A DNA stretch of 64,000 nucleotides from an uncultured Prevotellaceae bacterium (GCA_947167515.1 CAMVIM010000006.1:78691-142690), one strand, 5' to 3'; numbered from the stretch's first letter, positions 7,867-17,137 are shown. Notes: generated by a model not told the origin, from the letters alone. Numbers and translations are program-made.

Positions 7867-8175
7867 GGTAGGTTGTTTGTAGTTGTTAACTGTCAACTCA
7901 AATAGTTCTTCCATTTTTTTATCTCGCGATTCTTGCATCCCGCATGGCAACTCCTAATTCCTAATTGGCTTCGCCGAAGATGCTCACGCTCGGCATAGTT
8001 CAAACAAGTTTGACCTCTGCACTCGCTCAACCGCATCTTTCCTAACTCCTGAGAACTAAACTGTCAATTGTCAACTGTCAATTAGCTAACTCCTAACTGC
8101 AAAGGTTAAAGTTAATAGGTTAATTGGTTAATTTCATTTGCTTCCCTTCGCTTTTTTTCATTTTTTCCTTCTCTC

Positions 8176-8208
8176 TTTCTTTCATTTAAAAATTATTGTG
8201 TACCTTTG
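8176..8208 (+). promoter_or_regulatory. Promoter of the structured RNA and helicase/methyltransferase operon
   Basis: TACCTTTG at 8201-8208 is a strong -7 box; the -33 partner (TTTC at 8176-8179, 21 bases away) is weaker. Transcription would start near 8211-8216, at the UGAGU that also begins the second RNA (57491-57765). Confidence 0.6.
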
Positions 8209-8210
8209 CG

Positions 8211-8433
8211 ATTGAGTTGCCTGCCTCTTGGCGAAGAGCGGCAGCCCCTTATTGGAAATAATAACAGCATTAGCTGATTATTCGGTACATCTTGAAACGT
8301 AGGAAATTTCAAAGATAATTCATACCTTGATAGTCACTAATGTCTGCACCGTTAGGTGTGGACATGACTTATCTTGTATGAATGGGCAATTCCTACGGCC
8401 TCAAGATGTGGATAAGACGGTTCACGCCTTTTT
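8211..8433 (+). ncRNA. Structured RNA, copy 1, upstream of the helicase/Eco57I methyltransferase operon
   Basis: Helices read from the sequence: CTGCC/GGCAG (8221-8244, with an inner TCTT/AAGA); AATAA+CAGC/GCTG+TTATT (8260-8282, loop ATTA) followed by CGG; an outer helix 8288-8295 with 8401-8408 and 8298-8305 with 8390-8397 (8+8 bp); 8318-8325 with 8376-8383 (8 bp); 8329-8336 with 8365-8373 (8 bp, bulged U); 8341-8350 with 8355-8364 (10 bp, tandem G-U pairs) closed by the loop GTTA. A weak hairpin (8408-8413 with 8420-8425) and five T (8429-8433) end it. The same helices form at 57503-57765 with different bases. I do not recognise a named RNA class. It may be a leader or a separate RNA. Confidence 0.8.
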
Positions 8434-8466
8434 CTATGTCTTGAAGCCATGCGGTTTTGCCTGTTA

Positions 8467-8508
8467 ATGCACCTGATAGGTCAGCAATGCCCAAAACCTA
8501 TCGTGCAT
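8467..8508 (+). promoter_or_regulatory. Hairpin that buries the helicase start codon
   Basis: ATGCAC (8467-8472) pairs with GTGCAT (8503-8508) and GATAGGT (8475-8481) with ACCTATC (8496-8502), giving 13 bp with a 2-base bulge. The first two bases of the ATG at 8507 are inside the stem, so translation would be hindered unless the hairpin opens. Confidence 0.7.
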
Positions 8509-11500
8509 GAATAATACACCAATCTCTTCCCATTTCTTCACTAACCGAGAAGGGAACACTTTAATGAGTGAATTTGAGGGCATTCTATCCAATAACCCCC
8601 AAGTGAAAAATCTTGATGCCGTCGTGGGCTTCCTACGTGCATCAGGCTATTTTACCTTGCGTCCTTTTCTTGACGGCATCAACAAGGTGCGTGTGCTCAT
8701 TGGCATCGATGTCGATAAGTACATTGCACGTGCTGCCCAACGTGGTGTGCTCTTTATGGGTGAAGAAGAGAAGGTGAAAGAGGACTGCATGCGCCAATTT
8801 CGGGAAGACATAGAGAGTTCAGATTACACCAAACAGGTGGAAGATGGCATGTTGCAGATGTTTCAGGATTTGTTGGATGGCAAACTGGAACTTCGTGCCC
8901 ATCCTTCCAAGAAGATACATGCCAAGTTCTACATTCTTTATCCAGACAATTTCAACCAGCATTCGTTTGGTGCAGCCATAACCGGTAGCAGCAACCTGAG
9001 CGGCAATGGATTGGGCATCACGAAAGAAAAGCAGTACGAGTTCAACGTGAAGCTCACTCGCTACGATGATGTGCAGTTTGCCAAAGAAGAGTTTGAACTG
9101 CTTTGGGAAGAAGCTAAGGATGTACCCATCACGGCAGTTGATTTCAAACAGGCAATGGATGACACCTACCTGAAAGGTGATGTGACTCCTTATGAACTAT
9201 ACATGAAGATGCTGATGGAGTTTTTCAGTGACCGAGTGCTGGCTATTGATATGGATGACCCCTTCGACATGCCAGAGGGTTATGACAAATATGAGTATCA
9301 GATGGATGCTGTGATAGAGGGCTATCAGAAACTGCTTCGCTATGATGGCTTCTTCTTGGCAGATGTGGTGGGTCTTGGAAAAACAGTGATTGCCACCATG
9401 ATAGCCAAAAAGTTTCTGATAGAGAATGGACGTGACAACACAAAGATTCTGGTGGTATATCCTCCTGCTGTCGAACAGAACTGGAAAGCCACGTTTAGGG
9501 ATTTCGGCATTGATAAATACACGCAGTTTGTTTCCAATGGCAGTTTGAGCAAGATTCTCGACACCAACAACTATGACTACTGGAATGCAGATGATTTCGA
9601 CCTTATACTGGTGGATGAAGCACACAAATTCCGCAACCACACCACTGGTGCTTTCAAAGACCTTCAGGAAATATGCAAGATGCCCCGTGTGGAAACTGGT
9701 TACATTCCTGGCTACAAGAAGAAGGTGATGCTGATTTCTGCCACACCTATGAACAACTCGCTGTCTGACATCTACTATCAGATTACAATGTTCCAAGACC
9801 CCCGTCAATGCACCATCGATGGCGTACCCAATCTGACCAGCTTTTTTGCGCCTCTCGAAGTGATGTTCAAGAAACTGCGGAAGGACAAGGAGTTCGATGT
9901 GGCAAAATTCAAGAAACTGTCAGAGAAGGTGCGTGAAACCATCATCAAGCCCATCACGGTTCGCCGTACACATTCCGACATTGAAAGTGTGGAACGATAC
10001 AGCAAAGATGTCAAGAGATTTCCCAAAGTGGCAGAACCTATCAAGAAGGAATATGAACTGAATGACCACATGGCGAGCCTTTTTGATGAAGCCATGCAAA
10101 CGCTTGACAAAAAACTGACTTATGCCCGCTATCAAGCCATTGCTTATCTGAAAGACGATGCTGCACCCGGTCTTTACGACAATGCCGAAACCATCAGCCG
10201 CAGTTTGGCTGGTATCCGAAAGAATGGCTTGGTGAAGCGGTTGGAGAGCAGTTTTCATGCCTTCAAGATTTCTGTGGATAATTTCCGCCAAGCCAACCAG
10301 AACATGCTTACGATGTGGGAGAATGACCGCATCTTCATTGCACCGGACATGGACATCAATCAATTGTATGCCCAAGGTTACACGGATGATGAAATAGAGG
10401 AAAAACTGAACGAGAAAGCGGAAGTCAACCCCAAGAATGCAGTCTTTTCTCGCAAGGATTTCAAACCTGAATACATCGACCTGCTCCGTCAAGACCAGCA
10501 ACTGCTCGATGAGATGTGGTTGGAATGGGAATATATTGATGATAAGGATGACTCAAAGTTTGCCAAGTTTGAAGACTTGCTGAAACACGAACTCTTCAAA
10601 AAAGAACAGAATCCCGAGGGAAAACTGGTCATCTTCTCTGAATCTGTGGACACGATAGAATATCTGGCGCGACGCATCAATCGCCCTGATGTGATGGTCA
10701 TTTCTGCCCGCAATCGCAATCAGGAATTCAAGACCATCCGTGAGAACTTCGATGCCAACTGGAAAACGAAGAAGGATGAATACAACATCATCCTGACTTC
10801 CGATGTGTTGGCTGAAGGCGTCAACTTGCACCGCTCCAACATCATCATCAATTATGACACCCCTTGGAACGCCACAAGGCTTATGCAGCGCATCGGTCGT
10901 GTGAACCGTATTGGTTCCAAATCAGACACCATCTATAATTACGTGTTCTATCCTTCCTCCAAAGGAAATGAGCAAATCAACCTGAAACAAATATCGCTCA
11001 GTAAGATTCAGACCTTCCACACCACATTCGGCGAGGACAATCAGATTTACTCCACAGAAGAAATCATTGACCGCGACCTCGACAAACTCTTCAAGCAGGG
11101 AATGAAGGAAGAAGAGGAAGACCGTAACTTGGAACTTCCTTTCTATGAGGAACTACGTGCCCTCTACCAGCAAAACCGCAAGGAGTACAAACGCATAGAG
11201 AAAATATCTCTGCGCAGTCGCACCGGCAGAGAGAAACGTGATGTGGAAGGTGTCACCCTTTCTGGCGATACGATGGTGTTCCTCAAAACCAACTTCCGCA
11301 AAATCTTCTATCTCGTGTCATACGAACAAGTGCGCGACCTTTCTGTGCTCGATGCCCTCAACTATTTCAAGGCATCACCTGAAGAAAAGGCTGTGCCTCG
11401 CATCGAACAACATCATGACCATGTGGAACGTGCCGTCAAGGAATTCCAGCAGAGCAAGGTGCGTGAGATTCAGGAGGAGGAAGCCTCACAACGGCAAAGG

Positions 11501-11824
11501 AATAATTTCGGAGCCCAAGTGACGACGGCTGTCAGCTTGCTCAATAAAATCATGCCATTCTTTGCAGAAGACCCTGACACGCAAGTGAAAGTAAACCAAC
11601 TGAAATCATTGGTGGAACGAGGCACTATCACAGACATCGCCAAACGCTTGCAACGAATTCAGAAAGACCTCCAGCGTCAAGGTGGCAAGGTGAAAATTAC
11701 CTTCGAAGAAGCGAAAGCGGAAATCCAAGCGATGGCGAACAAATACAACGCCTACTACCGAGACACTCAGCATGCAGAGGAAGAGTCGGATGCAAACATC
11801 ATCCTTTCAGAAAGTTTTCAATAA
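8507..11824 (+). CDS. SNF2/HepA-like helicase with N-terminal phospholipase D domain, 1105 aa
   Basis: The N-terminal PLD-type domain carries the catalytic signature H138-x-K140 (KIHAKFYI) with GSSN at 160-163, so it may be a nuclease of the PLD superfamily. It is followed by a superfamily 2 helicase core: VGLGKT (288-293, Walker A), DEAH (370-373), SATPMNNS (about 412), and motifs V-VI in LTSDVLAEGVNLHRSN and MQRIGRVNRIGSK. PLD-plus-SNF2 proteins are typical of restriction and other defence loci. The 22-base gap to the methyltransferase gene implies one operon. The start ATG 8507 lies in a hairpin; ATG 8564 is an alternative. I infer that this protein translocates on or cuts unmodified DNA. 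Confidence 0.93.
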   Translation: MNNTPISSHFFTNREGNTLMSEFEGILSNNPQVKNLDAVVGFLRASGYFTLRPFLDGINKVRVLIGIDVDKYIARAAQRGVLFMGEEEKVKEDCMRQFREDIESSDYTKQVEDGMLQMFQDLLDGKLELRAHPSKKIHAKFYILYPDNFNQHSFGAAITGSSNLSGNGLGITKEKQYEFNVKLTRYDDVQFAKEEFELLWEEAKDVPITAVDFKQAMDDTYLKGDVTPYELYMKMLMEFFSDRVLAIDMDDPFDMPEGYDKYEYQMDAVIEGYQKLLRYDGFFLADVVGLGKTVIATMIAKKFLIENGRDNTKILVVYPPAVEQNWKATFRDFGIDKYTQFVSNGSLSKILDTNNYDYWNADDFDLILVDEAHKFRNHTTGAFKDLQEICKMPRVETGYIPGYKKKVMLISATPMNNSLSDIYYQITMFQDPRQCTIDGVPNLTSFFAPLEVMFKKLRKDKEFDVAKFKKLSEKVRETIIKPITVRRTHSDIESVERYSKDVKRFPKVAEPIKKEYELNDHMASLFDEAMQTLDKKLTYARYQAIAYLKDDAAPGLYDNAETISRSLAGIRKNGLVKRLESSFHAFKISVDNFRQANQNMLTMWENDRIFIAPDMDINQLYAQGYTDDEIEEKLNEKAEVNPKNAVFSRKDFKPEYIDLLRQDQQLLDEMWLEWEYIDDKDDSKFAKFEDLLKHELFKKEQNPEGKLVIFSESVDTIEYLARRINRPDVMVISARNRNQEFKTIRENFDANWKTKKDEYNIILTSDVLAEGVNLHRSNIIINYDTPWNATRLMQRIGRVNRIGSKSDTIYNYVFYPSSKGNEQINLKQISLSKIQTFHTTFGEDNQIYSTEEIIDRDLDKLFKQGMKEEEEDRNLELPFYEELRALYQQNRKEYKRIEKISLRSRTGREKRDVEGVTLSGDTMVFLKTNFRKIFYLVSYEQVRDLSVLDALNYFKASPEEKAVPRIEQHHDHVERAVKEFQQSKVREIQEEEASQRQRNNFGAQVTTAVSLLNKIMPFFAEDPDTQVKVNQLKSLVERGTITDIAKRLQRIQKDLQRQGGKVKITFEEAKAEIQAMANKYNAYYRDTQHAEEESDANIILSESFQ

Positions 11825-11846
11825 CTAACATCAATCATCATCCATC

Positions 11847-14800
11847 ATGAACTACAAGGAAATCATCGAATCACGCTATAACCGCCAGAACTGGCAGACA
11901 CTCCTTCACGATATATTTGGAGGCAAGGTGAAGTTTTGGAGCGCTCCCTACGAAATCGACACCAACAGCAACCTATCAAAGCAAACCCTATGGTTGGGCA
12001 CTATTACATTGACAGATGGTGAAACCATTTCAATCTATGAAGTGGAATTGGCCGAAAGCGTTGACATAGAGCGCAATCGTCGAGGCATTCGCGACATGCT
12101 GCTGACCGATTGGAGAACCAGCGGCAGTGCAGGAGCTTTCATGTTCTGTTACCGCAAGAATGAGAGTGTGCTTCGTTTCTCGTATGTCAGCGAATCTTGG
12201 AACTTTGCAGAGGATGGTACATACAAGAAAGAATCAACCGACACCAAGCGTTTCACTTACCTCTTAGGTGAAGGGCATCGAAGTCGCACAGCCATTCAGC
12301 AATTCGAGAAACTGCGTGACAGCAGCCAGACATTGAAAGACCTCACAAAAGCCTTCTCGGTTGATGCTGTCAGCGATATGTTCTTCAAAGGCTACAAGCA
12401 GCAGTATGAGGACATTATCTTCTATGTGACTGGCAAACGGATGGTGAAGGTGGCAAACAAGTGGGAAGAACGACAAGAGGGCAAGCCTTGTGGTTCAATC
12501 TTGCAACAATTCTCCCATTTTGCTAACCCTGAAAAGGCTGTTCGTGATTACGTGAAGAAGTTGATGGGAAGACTGGTGTTCCTTCAGTTCTTGCAAAAGA
12601 AAGGTTGGTTGGGCGTACCAGCCAATGCTGCATGGGGCGATGGCGATACAGAATTCATTCAGAATCTGTTTGCACAATGCCAAGACAAAGACCACTTCGT
12701 AGATAACGTCCTCGAACCGCTCTTCTATGACCTGAACACCGAACGTGAAGGTGACTTCTCTAAACTCTTAACTCTCAAGTCCCAACAAATAAAGGTACCC
12801 TACTTGAACGGTGGACTTTTCGAGCGTGAGGCAACAGACGAGGCAAACTTCCCCTTGCCTGCTAAGTATATGAAGAGTCTGCTCGACTTCTTCACCTCCT
12901 ACAACTTCACCATCGACGAGAACGACCCTGACGATGCCGAAGTGGGCGTTGACCCAGAAATGTTGGGACGCATCTTCGAGAACCTGCTGGAAGACAACAA
13001 GGACAAAGGAGCATTCTATACACCCAAGGAAATTGTCAGTTACATGTGTCGTGAAAGCCTCATCGCCTATTTGCAGACAGGCATTGAGGACGAAGCCACC
13101 AAAGAAGCCATTCGTCAGTTTGTCACCACACACGACGTTGAGACTCTTGGCACGAATGACAAATTCCGCCAACAGGTGGACGAGGCACTGAAAAATGTCA
13201 AGATTTGTGACCCCGCCATTGGCTCTGGTGCCTTCCCTATGGGCTTGCTCAAAGAACTTTTCCTCTGCCGCACCGCCCTCGAAGGCATCAGTCAACACCA
13301 AGCCGCAGCCATCAAGAAGCACATCATCCAGCAGAACATCTATGGTGTTGACATTGAGCGTGGTGCTGTTGACATCGCCCGTCTTCGTTTCTGGCTTTCC
13401 CTGATTGTGGATGAAGAAACGCCACAAGCATTGCCCAACCTCGACTTCAAAATCATGCAGGGAAATTCGTTGTTGGAGCAATACAAAGGTGTTGACTTTT
13501 CAAAAATTACGGAGTTGAAATCAGAGAAGGAAGAAGGCGTACAACTCTCCTGGTTTGAAGAGGCGTTGGATGTTCTTCGCCTTGACTTACGCAAGAAGTT
13601 GGACGAATACTACAACTGCACCGACCATCACGAAAAACAAGCACTTCGCAAAGACATCATAAATAATGTGAAGCAGCAACTCCGCGAACAAAGCATCAAC
13701 ATCAACTTTGGTGACCTCGACCTCTCAGGTAACAACCAGTTCTTCCTCTGGCACACTTGGTTCTATGATGTGTTCTCACAAGGTGGTTTTGATATAGTGA
13801 TTGGGAATCCACCGTATGTTCGTAGAACATCATTGCCTGATGAAGACAAACATCGCTATGAGAAGATATATACAAGTGCAACAAAACAATATGACTTGTA
13901 TCTACTTTTTATTGAAAAGGGGCTTAAAACACTTGCCATTAATGGAAGTTTATGCTATATAAATCCCATTCGTTTCTTTAATTCCGATTATGGGCAAGGT
14001 TGTCGAAAATACATAGTTAAAAATCATAAACTTAAAGCAATTTTAGACGTATCGCAAATTCCGGTATTTCGGAATGCGATGACATATCCCTGTGTACTCA
14101 TGTTACAAGAAGGAAAAGATACAAACAACAATAATGACATATTGTATCGAAGACTTTTTGATTTAAAGAATCTACAAGTAATTGATAAGGTTACACCAAT
14201 TTTCACTAAGCAGAAAGAAATTGAAACAGATAGAGAGTTCAGGTTTATCGTTGATGTTAAACCAGAACTACGCTTATTAATAGAGAAGATTGATTCCAAA
14301 GGACACCCCATATCGTCCTTATTTGACATCGCGCGTGGCCTTGCAAATAGCAAGGTCGATTTTGAAGGGAGAATGTACCAAGCACTAAAATCGACAAATG
14401 TGAGAAGGTACTTCATTGAAGGTGAACCTAAAAGAATAAATACTGATTATGCTTATATTTTCAAATACCCAATGATAATCCTTCCACGGACAGTCGAATA
14501 TCTCCAAGCCATGATAAAGGAAGAGAACATTATCTGTCTTGATAGAATATACTATCTAACTCCTAAGGTTAAGATGAATTTACTATATGCTTTAGGTATC
14601 ATTAACTCATCTTTGACCAATTTTTGGTTTGAGTATTACTATAAAACGACAAAAGTATCAGGAAATTTTTTTGATTTGAATGGCAACCAAATTGGTTCGA
14701 TTCCAATACCTTTTGCTTCATCTTCTCAACAACAACCAATCATTAATTGGGTCAACCAGATTCTTTCTGCCAAGAAAGAAAATCCTTCAGCCGACACCTC

Positions 14801-14888
14801 CTCACTCGAATCCGAAATCGACTGTCTTGTCTATCAACTCTACGGCTTGACAGAAGAAGAAATCAAAATAGTAGATGGGGAATATTAA
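11847..14888 (+). CDS. Eco57I-type class II restriction-modification DNA methyltransferase, 1013 aa
   Basis: A gamma-type N6-adenine methyltransferase. The SAM-binding motif DPAIGSGAFPMG starts at residue 455 and is preceded by GAFYTPKEIVSYM; the catalytic NPPYVRRTS starts at residue 654. The N-terminal 380 residues are helical and contain no obvious PD-(D/E)xK site to my eye. The C-terminal half after NPPY should be the target-recognition domain. From about 13785 to 14730 the DNA is visibly more AT-rich than the flanking coding sequence, and normal composition returns for the last 50 codons. This suggests exchange of the specificity domain. Together with the upstream helicase it forms a two-gene restriction-like system. 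Confidence 0.94.
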   Translation: MNYKEIIESRYNRQNWQTLLHDIFGGKVKFWSAPYEIDTNSNLSKQTLWLGTITLTDGETISIYEVELAESVDIERNRRGIRDMLLTDWRTSGSAGAFMFCYRKNESVLRFSYVSESWNFAEDGTYKKESTDTKRFTYLLGEGHRSRTAIQQFEKLRDSSQTLKDLTKAFSVDAVSDMFFKGYKQQYEDIIFYVTGKRMVKVANKWEERQEGKPCGSILQQFSHFANPEKAVRDYVKKLMGRLVFLQFLQKKGWLGVPANAAWGDGDTEFIQNLFAQCQDKDHFVDNVLEPLFYDLNTEREGDFSKLLTLKSQQIKVPYLNGGLFEREATDEANFPLPAKYMKSLLDFFTSYNFTIDENDPDDAEVGVDPEMLGRIFENLLEDNKDKGAFYTPKEIVSYMCRESLIAYLQTGIEDEATKEAIRQFVTTHDVETLGTNDKFRQQVDEALKNVKICDPAIGSGAFPMGLLKELFLCRTALEGISQHQAAAIKKHIIQQNIYGVDIERGAVDIARLRFWLSLIVDEETPQALPNLDFKIMQGNSLLEQYKGVDFSKITELKSEKEEGVQLSWFEEALDVLRLDLRKKLDEYYNCTDHHEKQALRKDIINNVKQQLREQSININFGDLDLSGNNQFFLWHTWFYDVFSQGGFDIVIGNPPYVRRTSLPDEDKHRYEKIYTSATKQYDLYLLFIEKGLKTLAINGSLCYINPIRFFNSDYGQGCRKYIVKNHKLKAILDVSQIPVFRNAMTYPCVLMLQEGKDTNNNNDILYRRLFDLKNLQVIDKVTPIFTKQKEIETDREFRFIVDVKPELRLLIEKIDSKGHPISSLFDIARGLANSKVDFEGRMYQALKSTNVRRYFIEGEPKRINTDYAYIFKYPMIILPRTVEYLQAMIKEENIICLDRIYYLTPKVKMNLLYALGIINSSLTNFWFEYYYKTTKVSGNFFDLNGNQIGSIPIPFASSSQQQPIINWVNQILSAKKENPSADTSSLESEIDCLVYQLYGLTEEEIKIVDGEY

Positions 14889-14947
14889 CACAAAAGAGGA
14901 TGTTGTCTATTTTGAAGTTCTCCCAAAGACACATCCCGATAACGTCA

Positions 14948-15814
14948 TTAAAAATCAAGGCTCAGTTGCTGCGAAGTACCCTTTGGTGGATAAAATACTC
15001 CAATTATTACAAAGGGATTCGTGCCATTCATCTTTTGCCATTTATATACTGTCCCTAAAAACAAGAAAATATCACATTCTTCAGCTATCTTCATGTATTT
15101 ATCACGAACTTTTTGACAAGCGACTTGTTCTGAATCACCTCCATTGATGCAATTACGATACAATTCTACAATCTCCCAATCTTCAATCATTAATGTACGC
15201 CATTTACCATCATCAGTTCGGAATTTGTAACTAAACTTATAAGGAATCTTTTCTGCGAATTTAAAATGCTCACTCAAATGATTTACATCATCCCACAAAG
15301 AAAGTTGAGTTTGTTCTGCATTATATTTTGCCTGAAGTTCTGAAAGTTTCTTTTGGTGCTTGGTCAAATCCTCTTCTGAATATTTTTCGCAAACAACGCT
15401 TTCTATTTGATTAGGCTTTAAAACAGCGAGTGATAACTTATTGTCTTTAGCCAATTGTATAAGATCAGACATATTAGTATAGATGGTCTTATTTTTCTTA
15501 ACATAATGCCATCTGTTATTCCAGCCATTTGCTTTCGTTCCAATTTTTGTTCCCAATTTCAGCGTATCTATATTTTTTATTCGAAAACTTTCAGGGCGGT
15601 CATCCCTCTCTGGACGATGTACTAAATCGACCTCTATCCATTGCCATTTACTATAAGCATAAGACTTTTCCTCTTGCAGCCGCATCAAACGATGTGGGAC
15701 AGGAAAAATTCGAACCCAACTACCGTCTTCACGAAATCCTGCAGTACAAACAGTTTCATAATAACTTTCAGATAGTGTGGGATACGTCATGACACTTATT
15801 AGAATCTTTTCCAT
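14948..15814 (-). CDS. Dual OB-fold type protein encoded with DUF488, 288 aa
   Basis: The protein starts MEKILISVMTYPTLSESY and continues ETVCTAGFREDGSWVRIFPV, a pattern I associate with the dual OB-containing domain found beside DUF488 genes. The middle part is charged and helical (about 150-185) and the C-terminal part reads CDIFLFLGTVYKWQ, NPFVIIGVFYPP. It lies 3 bases downstream of the DUF488 gene on the same strand, so the two are almost certainly co-transcribed. It converges on the methyltransferase gene. Function is unknown; the location in a defence island suggests a nucleic-acid-related role. Confidence 0.65.
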   Translation of the reverse strand: MEKILISVMTYPTLSESYYETVCTAGFREDGSWVRIFPVPHRLMRLQEEKSYAYSKWQWIEVDLVHRPERDDRPESFRIKNIDTLKLGTKIGTKANGWNNRWHYVKKNKTIYTNMSDLIQLAKDNKLSLAVLKPNQIESVVCEKYSEEDLTKHQKKLSELQAKYNAEQTQLSLWDDVNHLSEHFKFAEKIPYKFSYKFRTDDGKWRTLMIEDWEIVELYRNCINGGDSEQVACQKVRDKYMKIAEECDIFLFLGTVYKWQKMNGTNPFVIIGVFYPPKGTSQQLSLDF

Positions 15815-15817
15815 AGG

Positions 15818-16720
15818 TTAGAGATGTGTAAGTTTGTATTGAACATCGGGCATTATCATTAATCGCTTTGCAATTCTGCTACGATGGCATTGTCTAAAGT
15901 CCTTCTCAAAACAGGTTAGTGCCACGCGTACACCTTCGTCAACCACTTGTTTTAAAACAGTAAGTTGTTCTTTACTTTTTTCCAATGTCGTATGCTCATA
16001 TTGAAGGAATAGTTTGTCGTAGTCATCTTGCGTTTTAAGTTTCTTTCGGAATTCGCTTTCTATACCAAGTTCTGGCATGTGTATATATGTGATACAAACA
16101 TTTTCACATGCTTTTGAGAGAATGCTTTTCGAGAAACCATACTTCATGCTATACGCATTTTTTCGTACATCGACAAGGACATGAACATCTTCTTTGATAA
16201 GCCGCATAATATACTGTTCCAAAGATATACCTTCATAACCTATGGTAAAAAGCATTGGTTCTGTCTTCTTGAACTTCTCTGCAAAATTCTGTACCTTATT
16301 GTACTCATCATCTGTCAGGATATCCTTTGCCATCTTACTTCTTATGGCAAAAAAAGGGTAGTTTACATATACATAGCGAACGAGGTCGTTTTGAGAACGT
16401 GTACCAAATTTTCTTTTTAATCGCGACAAATACTCCCGTTCAAAAATATCTAATGTATCTATATACCCACAGCCCTGAAGCTTGTATAGTCTTCCGTTTT
16501 CTATCTCTGAAACATATCCTTGCTTTTCAAGAACACGCATGTCTCGGTTTGCCTTAAACGAGAAACACCCATAACGATAAGGAGCAAATTCATACAAACC
16601 ACTTTCAAAAGAACACTCCTGCATATAGAGGAACAAGTATTTTTGAAAGCTAATCGGTGACAACTCTCCATTAAAAAGTTCGAGCAATGCCAGCAATATG
16701 TTTTGTCGATGTAATATCAT
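15818..16720 (-). CDS. DUF488 protein with an N-terminal Panacea/SocA-like domain, 300 aa
   Basis: The N-terminal about 140 residues (SFQKYLFLYMQE, FAPYRYGCFSFKANRDM) resemble the DUF4065/SocA-type fold; the C-terminal half is DUF488, with FTIGYEGISLEQYI, LVDVRKNAYSMKYGFSKS, YIHMPELGI and the cysteine-histidine motif LTCFEKDFRQCHRSRIA. ATG 16720 is preferred because a -7 box TATCTTTG lies at 16739-16746 on the minus strand and would place the RNA start near 16732; ATG 16732 or TTG 16741 would be leaderless. It forms an operon with the dual-OB protein. The enzymatic role is unknown. Confidence 0.82.
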   Translation of the reverse strand: MILHRQNILLALLELFNGELSPISFQKYLFLYMQECSFESGLYEFAPYRYGCFSFKANRDMRVLEKQGYVSEIENGRLYKLQGCGYIDTLDIFEREYLSRLKRKFGTRSQNDLVRYVYVNYPFFAIRSKMAKDILTDDEYNKVQNFAEKFKKTEPMLFTIGYEGISLEQYIMRLIKEDVHVLVDVRKNAYSMKYGFSKSILSKACENVCITYIHMPELGIESEFRKKLKTQDDYDKLFLQYEHTTLEKSKEQLTVLKQVVDEGVRVALTCFEKDFRQCHRSRIAKRLMIMPDVQYKLTHL

Positions 16721-16828
16721 ATAACATGCCATTTTGTGCAAAGATACAACATTTTTTTCAATTTACGCTAATTATACGATAAAAGTTGAAAGAAAAAAGT
16801 GTGAAAGTCTAAACTATTTCGTTATAGA

Positions 16829-16852
16829 TTAAGTAGGTTTAATCCACCTTAA
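16829..16852 (-). terminator. Small hairpin in the gap between the 182-aa operon and DUF488
   Basis: TTAAG...GG/CC...CTTAA arms around a TTTAAT loop. It could end transcripts coming from 17686. The stem is short and there is no clear T-run. Confidence 0.3.
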
Positions 16853-16936
16853 TTTGTATTTTGTTTTTAATTATATGAATATCAATATTATTTAACAAGT
16901 CTCTGTTACATTACTCACTGCGCAACTTCAAATTAT

Positions 16937-17089
16937 TCACATTATTTCTGTACCTGTAACTAATGTTGTATTGGCTTTGTCCATACTTATGTTGCTATTT
17001 AGAAAATCTTCGTGCTCCTTAATGTCCTTGTGAGCCAGATCTGCCAATGTCTTTATTTCTTTAAGTCCTCCTATACCCGCTTTGAACAT
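16937..17089 (-). CDS. Small ORF (50 aa), or 3' part of a gene cut off by the TAA at 17138
   Basis: From ATG 17089 it reads MFKAGIGGLKEIKTLADLAH and on to TGTEIM, an amphipathic protein-like composition. The same frame is open upstream all the way to the TAA at 17138-17140 that ends the 182-aa gene (adding FLISKFKAELGYCHIA). It is therefore either an independent small gene with start 17089, or a piece that once continued through what is now a stop codon. No family is recognised. Confidence 0.35.
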   Translation of the reverse strand: MFKAGIGGLKEIKTLADLAHKDIKEHEDFLNSNISMDKANTTLVTGTEIM

Positions 17090-17137
17090 GGCGATATGGC
17101 AATAGCCAAGTTCTGCCTTAAACTTACTTATGAGAAA

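Noticed and set aside
8211..8506. Retron or group II intron RNA
   Set aside because: No reverse transcriptase in the window and no domain V-like hairpin.
15700..15730. TTCGAACCC resembling a tRNA T-arm
   Set aside because: It lies in the coding sequence of the dual-OB protein and no cloverleaf forms.
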